Source: Mitsuaria sp. PDC51 (GTDB lineage: Bacteria > Pseudomonadota > Gammaproteobacteria > Burkholderiales > Burkholderiaceae_C). From it: DNA of 64,000 nucleotides. The stretch's first letter is position 1; each line of letters opens with the position of its first letter. The stretch covers positions 1 through 64,000 of the forward strand of contig NZ_FOZE01000002.1 in the NCBI RefSeq assembly GCF_900113225.1, given 5' to 3'. The notes below the pieces were generated by a model that saw only the letters and a program-made list of their open reading frames with translations, was not told the origin of the DNA and did not search any database. A program made the translations under genes and the position numbers. Of the stretch, positions 37,509 to 45,918 are shown one piece after another.

Positions 37509-37597
37509 GGAAGCTCAGACTGCGACGGCAAGCCCTGACCCCACCTCGGTGGGGGCCGGCCCACCCAGCCCACCCGCTCGTTTGAAGGAGGCTCGCC

Positions 37598-38056
37598 ATG
37601 TTCCAGCGCATCCTGATCCCCACCGACGGCTCCGACATCACCGCCAAGGCGATCGATACCGCCGTCAAGCTCGCGAAGTTCCACGGCGCCAAGCTGTTCG
37701 CCATCAGCGTCAAGGAACCCTTCCCCTACAGCGCCGTGTCGGAGATGCAGCCGACGCCGCCCCAGGAGTTCTTCGACGCCCAGGAGCGCATCGCGCAGGA
37801 ACGCCTCGGACAGGTGCTGGCGCTGGCGCGCGGCCAGGGCCTGGAGATCGAAGCCCACAGCGTGGAGGCGCTGCATCCCTGGGAAGCCATCATCGAGCAC
37901 GCCAAGCGCGTCGATGCCGACCTGCTGGTGATGGCCACGCACGGGCGGCGCGGGCTGCAGGCGCTGCTGCTCGGCAGCGAAACGCAGAAGGTGCTGACCC
38001 ACTGCGCCTTCCCGGTACTGGTGGTGCACGGCGAGGGAGCGTCGCCGTCCCAATAA
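37598..38056 (+). CDS. Universal stress protein (UspA family)
   Basis: A single-domain Usp of 152 residues. It begins MFQRILIPTDGSDITAKAI, and the ATP-binding motif of this subfamily, GxxGx9G(S/T), appears only partly (MATHGRRGLQALLLGSET). It has GGAGG 8 nt upstream. Probably produced under stress; a palindrome lies across its promoter region. Confidence 0.93.
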   Translation: MFQRILIPTDGSDITAKAIDTAVKLAKFHGAKLFAISVKEPFPYSAVSEMQPTPPQEFFDAQERIAQERLGQVLALARGQGLEIEAHSVEALHPWEAIIEHAKRVDADLLVMATHGRRGLQALLLGSETQKVLTHCAFPVLVVHGEGASPSQ

Positions 38057-38113
38057 GGCACTCCCCGGCACGCCACATGACCGCAGCGCCCTCCCGGGCG
38101 CTGCCGGCCGGCT

Positions 38114-38890
38114 TCAGTGGGAGTGCTTCCCGCCCACGACGATCAGCACGAAGACGATGCCCACGCCCAGCCACAGCAGCTGCAGCGCGGTGTCCTTCCA
38201 GGGCAGCCGGCGCTGAAGCTGCGGGATCAGATCGGCGACCGAGACATAAACGAAGCTGCTGGACGCCGCCACCAGCAGGTAGGGGAACAGCTGCTGCCAC
38301 GGCCCCACGATGTAGTAGCCGACCAGCCCGCCGACCACCGCCGCCATGCCGGACACCGCATTGAAGAACAGCGCCTTCTTGCGCGAGAACCCCGCGTTCA
38401 GCAGCACGATGTAGTCGCCGACCTCCTGCGGGATCTCATGCGCCACGATCGCCATCGCGGTGACCCAGCCCAGATGATGATCCGCGAGGAACGCGGCCGC
38501 GATGATGATCCCGTCGCAGAAGTTGTGGATCGAATCCCCCACCAGCACCGACAACCCACCCCGCCCGGCCTGTTCCCGGTCGAAATGGTGATGGTGGTGG
38601 TGCCCGTCCCCCTCGTGGTGGTGGGTGTGGCGGTAGAGCTCGGCCTTCTCCAGCAGGAAGAAGAACATCAGCCCGCCCAGCAACGCCAGGAAGAGGTTGT
38701 GCGGATCGGCGCCGCTCTCGAAGGCCTCCGGCAGCACATGCAGCAGCGCGGTCGACAGGAGCACGCCGGTGGACAGGCTCACCAGGTGCTTCACGATGCG
38801 GCTCAGCAGGCCGACCGTCAGCATCGCCGCGATCGTCACGGAGGCCAGACCGCCAGCGAAGGTCACCAGCAGGATGTAGGTCAGGGTCAT
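38114..38890 (-). CDS. ZIP-family metal transporter
   Basis: An eight-helix divalent-metal (probably zinc) importer, 258 residues. The metal path is marked by HNFCDG (helix 4) and HEIPQE (helix 5). A His-rich cytoplasmic loop (residues about 87-104, with HHH and a run of six His) sits between helices 3 and 4. The start at 38890 is the only ATG before helix 1. A terminator serving the upstream dienelactone hydrolase lies just ahead of it. Confidence 0.92.
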   Translation of the reverse strand: MTLTYILLVTFAGGLASVTIAAMLTVGLLSRIVKHLVSLSTGVLLSTALLHVLPEAFESGADPHNLFLALLGGLMFFFLLEKAELYRHTHHHEGDGHHHHHHFDREQAGRGGLSVLVGDSIHNFCDGIIIAAAFLADHHLGWVTAMAIVAHEIPQEVGDYIVLLNAGFSRKKALFFNAVSGMAAVVGGLVGYYIVGPWQQLFPYLLVAASSSFVYVSVADLIPQLQRRLPWKDTALQLLWLGVGIVFVLIVVGGKHSH

Positions 38891-38894
38891 GGAT

Positions 38895-38922
38895 AAAAAA
38901 GGCGCACCACGTGGGGTGCGCC
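38895..38922 (-). terminator. Rho-independent terminator after the dienelactone hydrolase gene
   Basis: An 8-bp stem, GGCGCACC with its complement, and a 6-nt loop are followed on the minus strand by six T. It lies 58 bp beyond the hydrolase stop and immediately upstream of the ZIP transporter gene. Confidence 0.88.
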
Positions 38923-38979
38923 GGATGGGGTTCCGAAAATTGTCTCAGAGTCGTCAAGCCCCCCTTGCGCCGGGGACGT

Positions 38980-39906
38980 TCACATCCCGTGCTGCTTGAA
39001 CCAGGCCTGGCAGCGCGCCCATCCGTCCTTGGCGGGATCGGGCCGGTAGCTGGGGCGGTAATCGGCATGGAAGGCGTGGCCGGCGTCAGGGTAGACGACA
39101 AACTCGCTGGCCTTGGCCGCCGCGCTGCCTTGTTTGAGCGCCTCCTGCATCGCGGCGACGGTCGAGACCGGGATGCCGTTGTCCTGCGCACCGTACAAGC
39201 CCAGCACCGGGGCGTTCAGCTGGGCCGCGACGTCGATCGGGTGCTTCGGCGTCATCGCATTGGTCTGGCCCTGCAGGCGGCCGTACCACGCCACGCCGAC
39301 CTTCAGCTCGCGGCTGTGGGCGGCGTACAGCCAGACGATCCGGCCGCCCCAGCAAAAGCCGGTGATCCCCAGCTTGGAGGTGTTGCCGCCCATTCCCTTC
39401 GCCCAGGCCACCGCCGCGTCCAGGTCGTTCAGGACCTGCGCGTCAGGTGTGCGTTGGATGATCTCGGTCTGCAGCTTGGCGATGTCCGAATAGACCTTCG
39501 CATCGCCTTGACGCGCGAACAGGTCGGGCGCGACTGCCAGGTAGCCCAGCTTGGCGAAGCGGCGCGCGACATCGGCGATGTGCTCGTGCACGCCGAAGAT
39601 CTCGCTGACCACCAGCACCACCGGCGCCTGCTTCTTGCCCGCCGGCTGCGCGACATAGGCCGGCATCTTGAAGTCGCCGACCGGGATGCTGACCGGACCG
39701 GCATCCAGGCCCTGCGCGTCGGTGGTGACCGTCTGCGCCGTCACCGGCAGCACCGCCGCGGCGAAGCCGCTGCCCACCGCGGTACCGACGAAGGCGCGGC
39801 GACTGAAGCCCCGGCCCGGCGCCAGCGTGTCGATGTCGTCGCGGATCGCGTCGGCCAGTTCAGGGGACAGGCCGGCGGCATCGGCGCGGGAATCGGAATT
39901 CGTCAT
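38980..39906 (-). CDS. Dienelactone hydrolase family protein with Tat signal
   Basis: An alpha/beta hydrolase of 308 residues. A twin-arginine signal (FSRRAFVGTAVGSGFAAAVLP, starting near residue 34) predicts export to the periplasm. The catalytic triad is visible as the nucleophile Cys in GFCWGG, an Asp in YGAQDNGIP and the His in DAGHAFHAD. A strong GAGGAG ribosome site precedes the ATG at 39906. The periplasmic dienelactone hydrolase-like group has unknown substrates. Confidence 0.88.
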   Translation of the reverse strand: MTNSDSRADAAGLSPELADAIRDDIDTLAPGRGFSRRAFVGTAVGSGFAAAVLPVTAQTVTTDAQGLDAGPVSIPVGDFKMPAYVAQPAGKKQAPVVLVVSEIFGVHEHIADVARRFAKLGYLAVAPDLFARQGDAKVYSDIAKLQTEIIQRTPDAQVLNDLDAAVAWAKGMGGNTSKLGITGFCWGGRIVWLYAAHSRELKVGVAWYGRLQGQTNAMTPKHPIDVAAQLNAPVLGLYGAQDNGIPVSTVAAMQEALKQGSAAAKASEFVVYPDAGHAFHADYRPSYRPDPAKDGWARCQAWFKQHGM

Positions 39907-40074
39907 CTGCAGCTCCTCGTGGGGAATGCGGGGTGGAATGGATCCGAAGGTTCCGGACGGAACGCCGGATGCTATCCCGGTCGGCCGCCGGGCACCGGAC
40001 CACGGCGTCGCGACAGCACGATGAAAGCACTTGGTTCCCGGCGGGCGGGCCAAAGACCGCGACAATCGCGCCCC

Positions 40075-41589
40075 ATGACGCAAGCGCAAGTTCCTCCGAT
40101 CCTGGCCGCCATCGACATGGGCTCCAACAGCTTCCGGCTCGAGCTGGCCCAGCTGCAGCACGGGCACTACCGCCGGCTGGACTACCTGAAGGAAACGGTG
40201 CGGCTGGGCGCGGGCCTGGATGCGATGAGCATGCTGACCGAAGAGGCAGCCCAGCGCGGCCTGGACTGCCTGCGGCGCTTCGCCGAGCGGCTCGCCGACC
40301 TGCCCGGCCGCCAGGTGCGCGCGGTGGCGACGCAGACGCTGCGTGAGGCGCGCAACCGCAACGCCTTCCTGGCGCGGGCGCAGGAGGTGCTGGGCCATCC
40401 GATCGAAGTCATCTCGGGCCGAGAGGAAGCGCGCCTGATCTACGCGGGCGTGGCGCGGCTGCAGACCGCGGAAGACCCCCGCCTGGTCATCGACATCGGC
40501 GGCCGATCCACCGAGATGATCCTGGGCCGCGGGCCGCAGCCGCTGGCCGCCGAGTCCTTCCAGATCGGCAGCGTCAGCCTCTCGATGCGCTTCTTCCCCG
40601 ACGGCCGCTTCACCGCCGAGGCCTTCCGCGCCGCGCAGGTCGCCGCAGGCGCCGAGCTCGAGGAAGCCATCACCCAGTTCTCCCGCCAAGCCGCGCAGCC
40701 GCGCTGGAAGCAGGCCCTGGGCTCGTCGGGCACCGTCGGCGCGGTGGCCCAGATCCTCGCGGCGAACAACGTCAGCCCCGACGGCTCCATCACCCTCGAC
40801 GGCCTGCGCTGGTGCATCGAGCAGTGCCTGCTCGCCGGGCGCATCGACGCGCTCAAGCTGCCCGGCCTCAAGGACGACCGGCGCGCCGTCGTCGGCGGCG
40901 GACTCTGCATCCTCTACACGCTGCTCACCCACTTCGACATCGAGCGCCTCCACCCCGCCAAGGGCGCGCTGCGCCAAGGCGTCATCTTCGACCTCGCCGA
41001 GCGCCTCGACCCCCGCCTGCTCGCCGCCGGGCGCGACATGCGCGAACAGTCCGTCGCCGAACTCCAGCGCCGCTTCGCCGTCGACCGCGATCAGGCCGGC
41101 CGCGTCCAGCAGATCGCCCAGCGGCTTCATGCGCAGCTCGCGCCGAAAGCCGAGGAAGAACATCGCCGCGAACTCGGCTGGGCCGCCGCGCTGCATGAGA
41201 TCGGCATGATGGTCTCCCACCATGACCACCATCGCCACAGCGCCTACCTGCTCTCCCACGTCGACGCGCCAGGCTTCTCCCAAAATCAGCTCCGGCGCCT
41301 CGGAGACCTCGCGCTCGGTCAGCGGGGAGGACTCCGCAAGCTCGAAGAACAGCTCCAGGAAGAACCCATGATCTGGCAGCTGCTGGCGTTGCGACTCGCC
41401 GCCATCAAATGCCACGCGCGCAGCGAGGTCGACGCGACAGCCATCAAGCTGCGGCGCGAAGGGATGAACGTCATCATCGAAATGCGCAAGGGCTGGGCCG
41501 AAGCACATCCGCGGGCGCATTACCTGCTGCGCGAAGAATTGGACGCGTGGGGCAAGGTCGGGCGTGTGCAGTTGGCGTTGGAGGCTTGA
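40075..41589 (+). CDS. ppx: Exopolyphosphatase / Ppx-GppA family
   Basis: Degrades polyphosphate from its ends (and possibly pppGpp). The 504-residue protein has an ASKHA N-terminal fold with DMGSNSFRLELAQ (residues about 14-26) and the phosphate-binding DIGGRSTEMILG. Its C-terminal HD-like domain has HEIGMMVSHHDHHRHSAYL. The start at 40075 (MTQAQVPP) is preferred to an in-frame ATG 54 bp upstream for fit to relatives. It is convergent with ppk; the hairpin repeat copy B lies between them. Confidence 0.94.
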   Translation: MTQAQVPPILAAIDMGSNSFRLELAQLQHGHYRRLDYLKETVRLGAGLDAMSMLTEEAAQRGLDCLRRFAERLADLPGRQVRAVATQTLREARNRNAFLARAQEVLGHPIEVISGREEARLIYAGVARLQTAEDPRLVIDIGGRSTEMILGRGPQPLAAESFQIGSVSLSMRFFPDGRFTAEAFRAAQVAAGAELEEAITQFSRQAAQPRWKQALGSSGTVGAVAQILAANNVSPDGSITLDGLRWCIEQCLLAGRIDALKLPGLKDDRRAVVGGGLCILYTLLTHFDIERLHPAKGALRQGVIFDLAERLDPRLLAAGRDMREQSVAELQRRFAVDRDQAGRVQQIAQRLHAQLAPKAEEEHRRELGWAAALHEIGMMVSHHDHHRHSAYLLSHVDAPGFSQNQLRRLGDLALGQRGGLRKLEEQLQEEPMIWQLLALRLAAIKCHARSEVDATAIKLRREGMNVIIEMRKGWAEAHPRAHYLLREELDAWGKVGRVQLALEA

Positions 41590-41625
41590 AGGCAATGCGC
41601 TGACTGCAGGCGGGTGAGCGCGACA

Positions 41626-41759
41626 GGCATGGCCTGGGCCGGCGACTCGCGTCGGGCGGACGCCAACTCGCTCTGCTCACCTGCGGTTCGCGACGCTCAG
41701 ACAGACGGCGTCCAAGTCAGTCATCCAGCCCGACACGAGTCGCCGGCCCAGGCCATGCC
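41626..41759. repeat. Large hairpin repeat, copy B (variable 24-bp arms, conserved core)
   Basis: A perfect 24-bp inverted repeat (41626-41649 with 41736-41759), extended inward by 7 more pairs after one mismatch, encloses the same core as copy A at 9956-10021. The core runs about 41657-41722 with about 58 of 64 identical. The inner stem GGACGCC/GGCGTCC differs from copy A's GGGCGCC/GGCGCCC by a compensatory pair. It lies between the convergent ppx and ppk, where it could terminate both. Confidence 0.78.
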
Positions 41760-41815
41760 CGTCCAGGAACAGAGGTGGACGGCGTGGGGGTGGCGTGAAC
41801 CTCGCGGGGACTTGG

Positions 41816-43876
41816 TCAGGGGTCCTCGTGGTACAGGCGCATCAGGGCTTGTTGCGCGCTGACGTGCAGCGGGGAATCCTCGGTGCCAATGCGCTGCGAG
41901 GTGCCGTCCGGGCCCAGTTGCCACGCGTCCAGACTGTCGTGCAGGTAGGGGGTCAGGCCCTCGTCGATGACGCGCTGGCGCAGCTTCGGATCAGTGATCG
42001 GCCAGGCCACCTCGATGCGACGCAACATGTTGCGCGCCATCCAGTCCGCGCTCGACAGGTACAAGGCCTCCTGCTCCTCCTTGCCCCAGCGGAAATAAAA
42101 GATCCGCGAGTGCTCGAGGAAGCGGCCCACCACCGAGCGCACCAGGATGTTGTCCGTCTCGCCCGGCAGGCCCGGCGGCAACATGCACGCGCCGCGCACG
42201 ATCAGGTCCACCTTCGCGCCCGCGCGGCCCGCCCGCACGATCCCGTTGATGAGCTCCGCATCAGTCAGCGCATTGATCTTCAGCACCACCCGCGCCGGCT
42301 CGCCACGCCGCGCGGCCTCCTCCACCTGCGACAGCAGCTCGACCATCGTCCGGTGCAGGTTGAACGGCGCGAGCAGCAGCTTCTTCGGCGCCTTGAACTT
42401 CGACAGGGACGCCAACTGGCGGAACACCAGATCCATGTCCGCCGTCATCTCGGCATCGGCCGTCAGGTAGCCGAGGTCCGTGTAGAAACGCGCCGTCTTC
42501 GGGTTGTAGTTGCCGGTCGACAGGTGGCCGTAACGCCGCAGCTTGCCGCCCTCCCGGCGGGTGATCAGCATCAGCTTGGCATGCGTCTTCAGGCCGACGA
42601 TGCCGTACACCACCTGTGCACCGACCGCCTCCAGCCGCTCCGCCCAGTTGATGTTGGCCTCCTCGTCGAAGCGCGCTTTCAGCTCGACGACCGCGAGGAC
42701 CTCCTTGCCGCGGCGCGCCGCCTCGATCAGCAGGTCCGCCAGCACCGACTGGCTGCCGGTGCGGTAGATCGTCTGCTTGATGGCCAGGACGTCCGGATCC
42801 TCGACCGCCTCGCGCAGCAGCTGCACCACCGGCTCGAAGCTCTCGAACGGGTGATGCAGCATCACGTCGCCCTTGGTCCGCAGCTTGTCCAGGATCGACT
42901 TGCCCCGTGGCAGCCGCCCGGTCGGCCAACTCGGTTCATAGGGCCGGAAACGCAGGTCCTCGGCATCAGTCTGGTCGATCAGCTCGTTCAGGCGCACCAG
43001 GTTGACCGGCCCGTTGACCCGGTACAGCGCCGCCTCCGGCAGGTCGAATTGCTCCAGCAGGAAGCGCGAGAGTTCCTCGGGGCAGGTGTTGACCACCTCG
43101 AGCCGCACCGCGCGCCCGAAGTGACGCGTCGTGAGGCCCGAGCGCAGCGCATGCCGCAGGTTGGCGATCTCTTCCTCGTCGACCTCCAGGTCCGAATCCC
43201 GCGTGACGCGGAACTGCGAGAACGCCTCGACATGCCGGCCGGGGAACAGCTCCTCGAGGTGGGCGCGGATGACGCTGGTGAGCAGGACGAAGCTCTGCTT
43301 GCCGCCGCTGATCGCCGCCGGCACCTTGATCACGCGCGGCAGCACGCGCGGGACCTTGACGATGGCAATGCGGTTGTCGCGTCCGAGCGCGTCCTTGCCC
43401 GACAGCCGCGCGATGAAGTGCAGCGACTTGTTGGCCACCTGCGGGAACGGATGCGCCGGGTCCAGGCCCACCGGCACCAGCAGCGGCCGCACTTCCCGCT
43501 CGAAGAACCTGCTGACCCACGCGCGGATCTCGTCGGTGCGGTCGGCGTGGTTGAGGATCTGGATGTTGTGCTCGCGCAGGGCGGGCATGACCTGGTCGTT
43601 GAAGATCGCGTACTGCTGGTCGATCAGGTCATGGGCCGCGCGCCCGACGCGCTCCACGTCGCGCGGCGTCACCAGACCGCTGCCGTCCCGCTGCGCATCG
43701 AGCATGTCGGCGAAGCGCACCTCGAAGAACTCGTCGAGGTTGCTGGACACGATGCAGATGTAGCGCAGCCGCTCCAGCAGCGGCACGTCGACGCGCTGGG
43801 CCTGCGCCAGGACACGCCGGTTGAACTCGAGGATCGCGTTTTCGCGGTTGAGCAGCGGGACATCGGGCAAAGTCAT
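41816..43876 (-). CDS. ppk: Polyphosphate kinase 1
   Basis: Makes polyphosphate from ATP reversibly at the membrane. The 686-residue protein has the full PPK1 set of domains: an N domain (LEFNRRVLAQAQ, SSNLDEFFEVR), a head domain, and C1/C2 domains with the phosphorylated-His region THAKLMLITRR and GHLSTGNYN. The ATG at 43876 fits the family start but has no ribosome site. A -10 (TAGAAT) ends 6 nt before it, so the mRNA is predicted to be leaderless, preceded by a candidate Pho box. Confidence 0.96.
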   Translation of the reverse strand: MTLPDVPLLNRENAILEFNRRVLAQAQRVDVPLLERLRYICIVSSNLDEFFEVRFADMLDAQRDGSGLVTPRDVERVGRAAHDLIDQQYAIFNDQVMPALREHNIQILNHADRTDEIRAWVSRFFEREVRPLLVPVGLDPAHPFPQVANKSLHFIARLSGKDALGRDNRIAIVKVPRVLPRVIKVPAAISGGKQSFVLLTSVIRAHLEELFPGRHVEAFSQFRVTRDSDLEVDEEEIANLRHALRSGLTTRHFGRAVRLEVVNTCPEELSRFLLEQFDLPEAALYRVNGPVNLVRLNELIDQTDAEDLRFRPYEPSWPTGRLPRGKSILDKLRTKGDVMLHHPFESFEPVVQLLREAVEDPDVLAIKQTIYRTGSQSVLADLLIEAARRGKEVLAVVELKARFDEEANINWAERLEAVGAQVVYGIVGLKTHAKLMLITRREGGKLRRYGHLSTGNYNPKTARFYTDLGYLTADAEMTADMDLVFRQLASLSKFKAPKKLLLAPFNLHRTMVELLSQVEEAARRGEPARVVLKINALTDAELINGIVRAGRAGAKVDLIVRGACMLPPGLPGETDNILVRSVVGRFLEHSRIFYFRWGKEEQEALYLSSADWMARNMLRRIEVAWPITDPKLRQRVIDEGLTPYLHDSLDAWQLGPDGTSQRIGTEDSPLHVSAQQALMRLYHEDP

Positions 43877-43882
43877 GAACTC

Positions 43883-43915
43883 ATTCTATGAAGCTGGTAT
43901 GACAAGCCAGTGACC
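43883..43915 (-). promoter_or_regulatory. Candidate Pho box and -10 of ppk
   Basis: On the minus strand GGTCAC (43915-43910) and TGTCAT (43904-43899) start 11 bp apart. After exactly 10 bp comes TAGAAT (43888-43883), a good -10. There is no good -35, as expected for PhoB-dependent promoters. The arrangement matches that upstream of phoX in this window. The predicted start of transcription falls at the A of the ppk ATG. Confidence 0.62.
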
Positions 43916-44030
43916 CTCTTTGGAGCCAGTCCGCAGGCGATGCGCGGCCCCGATGACCGACGCCGCGAGTCGTCTGGCGCCGCCCGGAGTTGGCGATGCG
44001 GGGGGGCGGGTCGCCCGAAGAGGGGACCCC

Positions 44031-44900
44031 TCAGGCGGGTTGGCGCATGGCGGCGGCGAGCGCCTGCGCCGCGTCCTGCTCGGCGCCGGAGCGCTGCCGC
44101 TCCGCCCAGTCCAGGATTTCCAGGTGCCCGTCCGCATGCTCGACCAGCGCCGTGAGGCTCTCGACCCAGTCGCCGTCGTTGGCGTAGGTGATGCCGTCGA
44201 TGTCGCGCAACTCGGCGTGGTGGATATGGCCGCAGATCACGCCGTTGACGCCGCGCTTGCGGGCTTCGCGCGCCAGCGCTTCCTCGAACTCGCTGATGAA
44301 GGAGACGGCGCGCTTGACCTTGAGCTTCAGGTACTTGCTCAGGCTCCAGTACGGCAGCCCCAGGCGCGCGCGCATCGAGTTGAGGTGGCGGTTCAGCTTG
44401 AGCGTGAATTCATAGAGGCTGTCGCCGACGTAGGCCAGCCACTTGGCGTGCTGGATGACGCCGTCGAAGAGATCGCCGTGGGTGATCCAGAACTTGCGAC
44501 CGTCGGCGGTCTCGTGGATCCACTCGTGCGCCACCTCGATGCCGCCGAAGCTGTGCTGCAGGTACTTGCGCGCGAATTCGTCATGGTTGCCCGGCACGTA
44601 GATCACCCGAGTGCCCTTGCGGGCCTTGCGCAGCAGCTTCTGCACCACGTCGTTGTGGGCCTGCGGCCAGTACCAGCTGCGGCGCAGCTGCCAGCCATCG
44701 ACGATGTCGCCAACCAGGAAGAGCTGCTCGCACTCGACCTCGCGCAGGAAGTCCAGCAGGGCCCGCGCCTGGCAGCCGGGCGTGCCCAGGTGCAGGTCGG
44801 AGATCCACACCGTGCGCACCCGGATCGAGCCGCCCTCTTCCGCCTCGGCCCCAGGCGGTTCTTGCGAGACAGCGGCGGCCATGAGCGTGTCGGTCAGCAT
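44031..44900 (-). CDS. LpxH-like UDP-2,3-diacylglucosamine diphosphatase family metallophosphoesterase
   Basis: A calcineurin-fold phosphoesterase of 289 residues with all metal motifs: SDLHLGT, VGDIVDGW, PGNHDE, THGDLFD and GHIHHAE. It resembles the LpxH/LpxH2 group that hydrolyses UDP-2,3-diacylglucosamine in lipid A synthesis, though several paralogues of unknown substrate exist. The start is uncertain: 44900 (MLTDTLM) is used, but MAAAVSQE at 44882 or the ATG at 44987 are possible and none has a strong ribosome site. Confidence 0.8.
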   Translation of the reverse strand: MLTDTLMAAAVSQEPPGAEAEEGGSIRVRTVWISDLHLGTPGCQARALLDFLREVECEQLFLVGDIVDGWQLRRSWYWPQAHNDVVQKLLRKARKGTRVIYVPGNHDEFARKYLQHSFGGIEVAHEWIHETADGRKFWITHGDLFDGVIQHAKWLAYVGDSLYEFTLKLNRHLNSMRARLGLPYWSLSKYLKLKVKRAVSFISEFEEALAREARKRGVNGVICGHIHHAELRDIDGITYANDGDWVESLTALVEHADGHLEILDWAERQRSGAEQDAAQALAAAMRQPA

Positions 44901-44985
44901 GGCCCCACAGGTTGCCGGGGCCGGATGAAAGCTTGATGACCGCCCGACGGGGGGCCTTCCGGGGGAACGCCGATAATCCGCCGCC

Positions 44986-45918
44986 ATGCACCTGATGATC
45001 CCCTTCGCCAGTGCGCTGGATCCTCATTTCGAGGGTGCCCTGCGCGAGCTGGAGCTGCCGAACCTGAGCCACCTGCTCGGGCTGCTGGCGCCGGCCGGCG
45101 AGGTCGGCGACGCCGACGAGACCACCCCGATCCCTCCCCACGAACGTTTCCTGGCGCAAGCCCGCGGCATCACCGACGACCACCCGCCGCTGGCCGCCTG
45201 GCGCCTGCGCGCGGCCGGCCACGAGCCCGGCGACGCCGCCTGGGCGCTGCTGACGCCCGCCCACTTCGCCGTCGGCACCGAAGGGGTGACCGCGCTGGGC
45301 CCCGCCACGCTGGACCTGTCCGAGGACGAATCCCGCGCCTTCCTCGAGGCGCTCGCCACCGCGCTGTTCCCCGCCGACCAGGGCTGGCGCAGCGCCTGGT
45401 TGTCGCCGGGCGAATGGGCGGTCGCGCATGACGACCTGGACGGTCTCGAGGCCGCCAGCGTCGACCGCGTCCTGAATCGCGGCGTCGAGACCTGGTACCC
45501 GCGGGCGCGCCGCCTGCGCACGCTGCTCAACGAGGTCCAGATGCTGCTGCATGAGCACCCGCTCAACCAGGCCCGCGAGGAGCGCCGGCAACGCCCGCTG
45601 AACGCGGTGTGGATCAGCGGCTGCGGCCGCGATCGCGGCACCGCGCCGCCGGCGGACCTGGTGGTCGACGACCGCCTGCGCGGCCCGATGACCAGCGGCG
45701 ACCTCTACGCCTGGAGCGAGGCCTGGAAGGCCCTCGACGCCGGCCCCATCGCGCAGGCGCTGGCCGCCGTGCGCGATGGCCGCCGCGTCTCGCTGACACT
45801 GGGCGGCGAGCGCCTGGCCCGCACCTGGACGCGCAAGGACGCGGGCAGCTGGCAGCGGCTCAAGGAGCGCTTCGCCCCGCCCCGGCTCAGCGTCGCCACC
45901 GCGCTGGAGAACCTGTGA
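44986..45918 (+). CDS. Phosphoglycerate mutase-like protein of unknown function (recJ partner)
   Basis: A 310-residue cytoplasmic protein often annotated as phosphoglycerate mutase in Burkholderiales because of weak similarity to the cofactor-independent enzyme. No metal-binding or catalytic motif of that enzyme is visible to me. Recognisable stretches are DLDGLEAASVDRVLNRG and NAVWISGCGR. Its stop codon overlaps the GTG start of recJ, so the two are translationally coupled. Confidence 0.65.
   Translation: MHLMIPFASALDPHFEGALRELELPNLSHLLGLLAPAGEVGDADETTPIPPHERFLAQARGITDDHPPLAAWRLRAAGHEPGDAAWALLTPAHFAVGTEGVTALGPATLDLSEDESRAFLEALATALFPADQGWRSAWLSPGEWAVAHDDLDGLEAASVDRVLNRGVETWYPRARRLRTLLNEVQMLLHEHPLNQAREERRQRPLNAVWISGCGRDRGTAPPADLVVDDRLRGPMTSGDLYAWSEAWKALDAGPIAQALAAVRDGRRVSLTLGGERLARTWTRKDAGSWQRLKERFAPPRLSVATALENL

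Noticed and set aside
40021-40075. Upstream ATG of ppx at 40021
   Set aside because: In frame, but it adds 18 residues (MKALGSRRAGQRPRQSRP) that do not resemble Ppx N-termini; MTQAQVPPILAAIDMGS fits the family.
43888-43893. Third Pho-box hexamer (CTTCAT) downstream of the ppk pair
   Set aside because: It keeps the 11-bp step but overlaps the -10 element, so it is probably chance.
44020-44032. GAGGGG-A-CCCCTC palindrome at the stop of the LpxH-like gene as terminator
   Set aside because: A one-base loop cannot form a normal hairpin and there is no T run.
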